NCBI GenBank assembly: GCA_016709875.1
Contig: JADJLZ010000009.1
Location: forward strand, 124,001 to 188,000
Length of the DNA stretch: 64,000 bases
Origin: Planctomycetota bacterium
Lineage (GTDB): Bacteria; Planctomycetota; UBA1135; GCA-002686595
Direction of reading: 5' to 3'
A program made the position numbers and the translations under genes. Positions 59,330-64,000 of this stretch are shown one piece after another (within the stretch, counting starts at the first letter, position 1; each line of letters opens with the position of its first letter). The notes below the pieces were generated by a model, which was not told the DNA's origin, searched no databases, and saw only the letters and a list, made by a program, of their open reading frames with translations.

Positions 59330-61135
59330 TCACCAGGTGATCGTGAGCATGTTCGACACGTTCCAGGTGCTGCCCGAGGGTGCAGGGCAGAAGCCCGCGT
59401 TCGGATCGCGGTAGTAGGCCTGGTAGTAGCGCACCTGGCCCGACTGCGGGGCGATCGGATCGCCCAGCTGTGTCGAGCGCGCGGTGATCGAGAGATCCCC
59501 CGCGAGCGGTGCGTGCACCGTTCCGCCGCTGGCCGGCTTCGCGTAGAGCCGCTTGAGCGTGCCCCCTGCGCAGCGCACGCCGTCGCCGAAGACCTGGCCG
59601 CTGGGGATGAGCGTGTTGCCCTGCAGGAAGATCGTCGTCGCGACGGGCAGTTCGCCGCTCGAAAGCAGCACGAGCGAATCCGCGCCCGGGAGGCCGAAGC
59701 CCTGCAGCTTGGCTCCGCCCGAAGTGATCGAGTTCTGGCAGCCGCGGCCGGCTGCGCCGTTGTTTCCGCAAGGGCAGGCAGTGGCGCTCGTACCGTCGCC
59801 GAAACAACCGGGCGTCCCCGCGAGCTGGCACTCGTCGAGCACGCCGTCGGAGTTCCAGTCGTGGCTCGCACCGCTCGCGAGGTCGCACGCGTCCTGCACG
59901 CCGTTGGCGTTGCAGTCGACCAGGTTGCCGCCGACGATCTTGAACACGTCGCCCAGCGCGTCGCAGATGTAGAGCTCGCCCGCGGCGTCCTCGCCGAAGG
60001 CCGTGAGCAGGCTGATCGCCGGTCCGCCGCCGGCGTTGAGCTCGGCGGTGCGCTCGGTCAGGTTCTGCACGCCGCTGCCGTTCCATCCGACGGTCCAAAC
60101 GCGCCCGGAGCAGAAGTCGCCGAAGAAGTAGAGCCCCTGGAAGTTGCACAGCGACGAGCCGCGGTAGCGCGACCCGCCGATGATGCTGCAGTTGCCGGAG
60201 GTGTGCGCATAGGCGTGCACGGGCAAGGTGTGCGCCGGATCATTGCAATTGCAATTGCCCGAGCCCGTGCAACTGAAGCCTTCCATGCAGTCCCAGCCGA
60301 AGTTGAGCCCACTCATTCCGGCGGGCACGAACTCGATCTCTTCGAAGGAGGCGTTGCCGACATCGCCGATCCACAAGTCACCGGTGGCGCGGTCGAAGGC
60401 CGCGCGCCAGGGGTTGCGCAACCCCAGGTGCCAGATCTCCGGCAGCGCGCCGGACGTGCCGACGAAGGGGTTGCCAGGTGGGATCGCGTAGTTGCGCGAG
60501 CGATCGAGCGGATAGGCGTCGCCGTCGGGATCGACGCGCATGATCTTGCCCAGGCGCAGGCCGAGGTCCTGCGAGTGCATCCCCGGACCGCCGTCGCCGG
60601 TGCTGATGTAGAGGTAGCCGTCGGGCCCGAAGGCGAGCCAACCGCCGTTGTGGTTCGAAGCGCCCGGGTGGCTGATCGTCATCACCGGGTTGGCGCTCGT
60701 CGGGTCCGCGCTCGTCGAGGTCGCGAAGGGCGCGTTCGCGCGGTAGCGCACGACCTGGTTGTCGCCGTTCGTGTTCGTGTAGTAGACGAAGAAGTAGCCG
60801 TTGTTCGCGAAGTTCGGGTGGAACGCGAGTCCGAGCAGGCCCTCCTCGCCGCCAGCCAGGATCGGGTTGATCGACAGGTACGGCGCGGACTGCAGCTGCG
60901 GCGGAGTCTGCGACAGGTCGAGCACACGGATGTAGCCGTTCGAACCCGAGGCCTGTTCGAGCAGGAACAGGCGCTGGAAGTCTCCATCGGGCGAGCCCGC
61001 GAAGGTCGGGTTCACGAGCCCGGAGGCGACACGTTGCGCGCGAATCGTGCTCTGCGCGAGAGTTTGCGACGCGCACAGACAGGCGCCGAGCCATGTCGAG
61101 GCGAGGATCGTGAAACGAAGGAATCGGGGGGACAC
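59330..61135 (-). CDS. secreted PQQ glucose/sorbosone dehydrogenase-like protein, paralogue 2
   Basis: I chose a GTG start (AGGA seven bases upstream), which yields 601 residues, identical in length to paralogue 1, and a proper signal peptide ending ASQTLAQS. The same blocks occur: GLAFHPNFANNGYFFVYYT, NHNGGWLAFGPDGYLYI and LGLRNPWRAAFDRATG. Its Cys patterns are the most divergent of the three (CMEGFSCTGSGNCNCND in place of CTEGNNCTGLSGCVCNG). The tail runs from CFGDGTS to SNMLTITW. It lies 82 bases from paralogue 1 and 133 bases after paralogue 3 on the same strand. Confidence 0.87.
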   Translation of the reverse strand: MSPRFLRFTILASTWLGACLCASQTLAQSTIRAQRVASGLVNPTFAGSPDGDFQRLFLLEQASGSNGYIRVLDLSQTPPQLQSAPYLSINPILAGGEEGLLGLAFHPNFANNGYFFVYYTNTNGDNQVVRYRANAPFATSTSADPTSANPVMTISHPGASNHNGGWLAFGPDGYLYISTGDGGPGMHSQDLGLRLGKIMRVDPDGDAYPLDRSRNYAIPPGNPFVGTSGALPEIWHLGLRNPWRAAFDRATGDLWIGDVGNASFEEIEFVPAGMSGLNFGWDCMEGFSCTGSGNCNCNDPAHTLPVHAYAHTSGNCSIIGGSRYRGSSLCNFQGLYFFGDFCSGRVWTVGWNGSGVQNLTERTAELNAGGGPAISLLTAFGEDAAGELYICDALGDVFKIVGGNLVDCNANGVQDACDLASGASHDWNSDGVLDECQLAGTPGCFGDGTSATACPCGNNGAAGRGCQNSITSGGAKLQGFGLPGADSLVLLSSGELPVATTIFLQGNTLIPSGQVFGDGVRCAGGTLKRLYAKPASGGTVHAPLAGDLSITARSTQLGDPIAPQSGQVRYYQAYYRDPNAGFCPAPSGSTWNVSNMLTITW

Positions 61136-61268
61136 TGGGAATCCTGTTGATATCTCGATGCTGTGAGGAAAGAGCGAACGTAACCGCAAGGTCTCATTTG
61201 GCCAAGATGAGAAATGGCCGCGAGGGGCTCTGCGCCCCCCGCGGAAAGCGAATCAGCCGAGTTGCGGA

Positions 61269-63104
61269 TTACCAGGTAATCGTGAGCATGCTCGAGACGT
61301 TCCAGGTGTTGCCCGGAGGCGCCGTGCAGAAGCCCACGTTCGGATCGCGGTAGTACGCCTGGTAGTAGCGCACGGCTCCCGAGAGCGGAAAGATCTGGTC
61401 GCCGAGCTGCGTCGACTTGACCGTGATGCTCGGATCACCCGCGCCCGGAGCGAAGGCGGTGCCGCTGCTCGCGTTCTTCACGTACAGGCGCTTCAGCGTG
61501 CCCGTGGCGCAACGCACACCGTCGCCGAAGACCGTGCCGCTGTTGTTGACCGTGTTGCCCTGCAGGAAGATCGTCAGCACGGTCGGAAGCTCGCCCGAGC
61601 TCCCGAGCACGACGTCGTCCGAGCCCGGATCGCCGAAGCCGTCGAGCCGCGCGCCGCCGGTCGATCCGGAGTTCTCGCAGCCGTGGCCGAGCACGCCCGT
61701 GTTGCCGCAAGGGCAGGCGGTCTGCGTGGAGCCGTCGCCGAAGCAGCCGGGGGTGCCGGTCGGCTCGCACGAGTCGAGCACGCCGTTGCCGTTCCAGTCG
61801 TGACCGTTGCCGGCCGCGATTTCACAGCCGTCGTGCACGCCGTTGCCGTTGCAGTCCACGATCGGGCCGGGGACGATCTTGAACACCTCGCCGCCGCGGT
61901 CGCAGATGTAGAGCTCGCCGGCCGCATCCTCGCCGAAGGAGGTGATCAGGTTGATCGCCGTTCCACCGCCGGGCGCGAGTTGCGCGGTGCGGTCGGTGAG
62001 GTTCTGGACGGTGGTCCCGTTCCACGCGACGGTCCAGACCTTTGCGGTGCAGTAGTCGGCGAAGAAGTACAGGCCCTGGAAGCTGCACATCGCGTTGCCG
62101 CGGTAGCGGTAGCCGCCGGTGATCGAGCAGTTGCCGCCCGTGTGCGGGTAGGTGTGAACCGGAGGCGTGAGCGTCGGCCCGTTGCACACGCAGCCCGAGA
62201 GCCCGGTGCAGTTGTTGCCTTCGGTGCAACGCCAGCCCATGTTGCGTCCGCCCTGACCGGCGGGGATCACGTCGACTTCCTCGATCGCGCCTTGCCCGAC
62301 GTCGCCGATCCACATGTCACCGGTGGCGCGGTCGAAGGACGCGCGCCAGGGGTTGCGCAGGCCGTAGAGCCAGATCTCGTTCAGCGCGCTGGTCGAGCCG
62401 AAGAAGGGGTTCGTGGGCGGGATCGCGTAGTTCTTGACCGAGTCGAGCGGGAAGTCGTCGCCGTTGGGGTCGATGCGCAGTTGCTTGCCGAGGAAAGTCG
62501 TCAGGTCCTGCGCATTGCCGGTCGAGGCGTTGTGGCCGGCGCCCGTGTCGTTGGCGTTGCCGCCGTCACCGAAGTCGACGTACAGCAGGTTGTCGGGACC
62601 GAAGCCGATCCAGCCACCGTTGTGGTTCACCTGCGGCTGGGTCTGCGTCAGCACGCTCTGCGCCGAGAGCGGATCCGCGGTGGTCGAGGTCATGAACGGC
62701 GCGTTCGCGGTGTAGCGCGCCACGTGCGTCGTGCCGGCGGCGTCGGTGTAGTCGACGAAGAAGTAGCCGTTGTTCGCGAAGTTCGGATCGAAGGCGAGGC
62801 CGAGCAGACCCTGCTCGTCGCTCGTGCTCACCGGCGAGATCGAGAGGTAGGGCGTCGCCAGGAGCACCGGCGGATTCTGAGTCAGGTCGAGGATGCGGAT
62901 GCGCCCGACGTTGCCCGAGCGCTGCTCGACGATGAACAGGCGGCTGAAGTCGCCGGTCGGGGCCGTCACGTAGAGCGGGTTCACCAGACCGGAGGCGACC
63001 CGGACCGAGCCCACGGAGATTTGGGCGGAGGCGGGCTGGAGGCTGGCGAGGGCCCCGAGGGCGATTGCGCTCACGGACACGGTGCGGAGAATTCTGTGGA
63101 GCAT
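61269..63104 (-). CDS. secreted PQQ glucose/sorbosone dehydrogenase-like protein, paralogue 3
   Basis: The 611-residue protein is closest to paralogue 1 in its propeller (CTEGNNCTGLSGCVCNG is identical) and is slightly longer, mainly by an insertion around NANDTGAGHNASTGNAQD. The blocks HNGGWIGFGPDNLLYVDF, YGLRNPWRASFDRATG and SFGEDAAGELYICDRGG are conserved. The tail from CFGDGST to SSMLTITW is shared. It has a signal peptide ending PASAQ. No strong ribosome-binding site is seen. It is the first of the three on the minus strand and may be transcribed with them. Confidence 0.87.
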   Translation of the reverse strand: MLHRILRTVSVSAIALGALASLQPASAQISVGSVRVASGLVNPLYVTAPTGDFSRLFIVEQRSGNVGRIRILDLTQNPPVLLATPYLSISPVSTSDEQGLLGLAFDPNFANNGYFFVDYTDAAGTTHVARYTANAPFMTSTTADPLSAQSVLTQTQPQVNHNGGWIGFGPDNLLYVDFGDGGNANDTGAGHNASTGNAQDLTTFLGKQLRIDPNGDDFPLDSVKNYAIPPTNPFFGSTSALNEIWLYGLRNPWRASFDRATGDMWIGDVGQGAIEEVDVIPAGQGGRNMGWRCTEGNNCTGLSGCVCNGPTLTPPVHTYPHTGGNCSITGGYRYRGNAMCSFQGLYFFADYCTAKVWTVAWNGTTVQNLTDRTAQLAPGGGTAINLITSFGEDAAGELYICDRGGEVFKIVPGPIVDCNGNGVHDGCEIAAGNGHDWNGNGVLDSCEPTGTPGCFGDGSTQTACPCGNTGVLGHGCENSGSTGGARLDGFGDPGSDDVVLGSSGELPTVLTIFLQGNTVNNSGTVFGDGVRCATGTLKRLYVKNASSGTAFAPGAGDPSITVKSTQLGDQIFPLSGAVRYYQAYYRDPNVGFCTAPPGNTWNVSSMLTITW

Positions 63105-63265
63105 CGGTGGGTGTATGAAAAAGCTGGCCGCGCGGGAGAATTGACTGTCGAGGTTACACCGGAATCGGCACCCACGACAGGTCTCGCGGCTGTGAAGGTT
63201 CGGCAAGAGGCGAATTCCGGCCGCTCCGCGGCCCTGGCGACGGGCGCGAGGCCGGAATCGTCGCT

Positions 63266-64000
63266 TCAGGCTTCGACGAGGAAGGCCTCGAGTACCGAAT
63301 CCTCGCCGTTCTCGCGGTCGAGGCGCTGTTCGAGCTTCAGGCGCTGCAGCGACTCTCCCATCGAGGGACCGCGGCCTCCGTTCACGGCGCCGGTGTAGAT
63401 GCGCACCTGGTCCACCAGGCCCGCGGCGAGGCAGCTCGAGAGCAGCGTCGGCCCGGCCTCGAGCAGCACGCGGCGGAAGCCCTGCTCCCACATCCACACC
63501 TGGGCTTCGCGCAGCGAGATCTCGCGCTCGCTCGAGACGTGCAGCGCGTGCACGTGCGCCCCGGCCTCCAGCAGCGCGCGCTCGCGCGCACCATCGAGGC
63601 CCGCCAGGCACAGGATGTGGACCGGACCGGCCCCCTCGCCCGCACCAGGTTTGGCGAACAGCGCCGAGCCTGGCGGCGTGCGCAGGTAGCTGTCGAAGAG
63701 CACGCGCGCGGGCGGACGCGCGGGGTTGCCCGGCGGACGGACACTGAAGCGCGGATCGTCGGCGAGCACGGTGCCGACGCCGCTGACGATCGCGTCCACG
63801 CGGCCGCGCAGCACCTGCACTTCGCGCTGCGATTCGGGGCCCGAGATCCAGCGCCCGCCGCCGATCTGCTCGGGCGGCAGCATCTGGCCGGTGCGCGTCT
63901 GCGCCCACTTGGCGATCGTCCAGGGCCGCGGGCGGCGCATCCGGTCGGGATCGGTCCAGCGCAGGAAGTGCGGCGCCACACTCGCGAGCGGCGCGACGTC
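63266..64000 (-). CDS. ribD: riboflavin biosynthesis protein RibD (reductase domain), N-terminus beyond window
   Basis: The frame is open to the right edge and gives 244 residues of the C-terminal part. PRPWTIAKWAQTRTGQM, GRWISGPESQREVQVLRG and VDAIVSGVGTVLADDPRFSVR match the RibD/RibG reductase domain (substrate and NADPH site). VLLEAGPTLLSSCLAAGLVDQ matches its conserved GxxL block near the end. The deaminase domain with its zinc motif is expected upstream, outside the window; the linker-like start APHFLRWTDPDRMRR suggests fusion. It reduces the ribosylamino-pyrimidine in riboflavin synthesis. Riboflavin could supply the FAD used by the oxidoreductase of the cytochrome cluster, without special linkage. 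Confidence 0.9.
   Translation of the reverse strand, partial: DVAPLASVAPHFLRWTDPDRMRRPRPWTIAKWAQTRTGQMLPPEQIGGGRWISGPESQREVQVLRGRVDAIVSGVGTVLADDPRFSVRPPGNPARPPARVLFDSYLRTPPGSALFAKPGAGEGAGPVHILCLAGLDGARERALLEAGAHVHALHVSSEREISLREAQVWMWEQGFRRVLLEAGPTLLSSCLAAGLVDQVRIYTGAVNGGRGPSMGESLQRLKLEQRLDRENGEDSVLEAFLVEA

Larger units (their letters stand above)
57442..63104 (-). repeat. tandem triplication of PQQ-dehydrogenase-like genes
   Basis: Three same-strand genes share the whole architecture and order of motifs, with only about 80-130 bases between them. Recognisable nucleotide identity remains, for example at the shared ends near 57443, 59332 and 61272, where the C-terminal codons and stop are almost the same. 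This points to repeated local duplication, with paralogues 1 and 3 more similar to each other than to 2. Confidence 0.8.

Noticed and set aside
1..64000. CRISPR arrays, insertion sequences, phage genes, rRNA and tRNA
   Set aside because: I looked for regular spaced repeats, transposase or integrase motifs and RNA-gene signatures, and found none. Repeats in multiheme genes are coding modules.

Overview
This window is very GC-rich DNA that most resembles an uncultured Planctomycetota lineage. The main clues are a PSCyt1/DUF1549/DUF1553 protein followed by a DUF1501 protein, an ECF sigma factor beside a serine/threonine kinase fused to a formylglycine-generating-enzyme domain, and large secreted proteins sharing a Cys-rich tail that ends in TITW. 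About 45 protein genes were found. No rRNA, tRNA, CRISPR array, integrase or transposase was recognised. Many operons use ATGA, GTGA or TGATG stop/start overlaps, and several genes start with GTG or TTG.

Layout. 0-5.5 kb: an IclR regulator and a Gfo/Idh/MocA oxidoreductase diverge from a CUT2-type sugar ABC transporter whose permease runs into about 1 kb of almost pure G/C that looks like assembly noise. 6.5-13.3 kb: an M20-type peptidase homologue, a small membrane protein, a methyltransferase, a glutathione peroxidase, an esterase-like protein and a ThuA-like protein whose 5' end holds a second poly-G block. 13.3-18.3 kb: kinase plus ECF sigma factor, diverging from a secreted protein of unknown function. 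18.4-21.9 kb: a four-gene operon (sugar epimerase, enolase-superfamily dehydratase, VOC protein, 2-hydroxyacid dehydrogenase) that looks like sugar or sugar-acid catabolism. 22-28.9 kb: SGNH-like protein, murA, a HIT protein, then a TPR protein with two RNA-polymerase alpha-CTDs in a probable operon with ruvA and serA.

28.9-44.6 kb is the most notable region. It is a minus-strand series of nine genes: a two-domain lipoprotein, ResB and CcsA (cytochrome c maturation system II), a DUF2959-like lipoprotein, a ferredoxin/flavoprotein/cytochrome-b-like membrane oxidoreductase, a 23-heme cytochrome, an outer-membrane beta-barrel, a 7-heme lipoprotein and an 11-heme lipoprotein. Four of these genes overlap end to start. 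I read this as a porin-cytochrome conduit that moves electrons across the cell envelope, linked to the machinery that attaches its hemes.

44.6-64 kb: serB and a class V aminotransferase (probable serine synthesis), a type III polyketide synthase, the PSCyt1/DUF1549/DUF1553 plus DUF1501 pair, a PilT ATPase, a large TPR-like protein with an HEEGH motif, a thioredoxin-like secreted protein, three tandem paralogous PQQ glucose-dehydrogenase-like secreted proteins, and a ribD that runs off the right edge.
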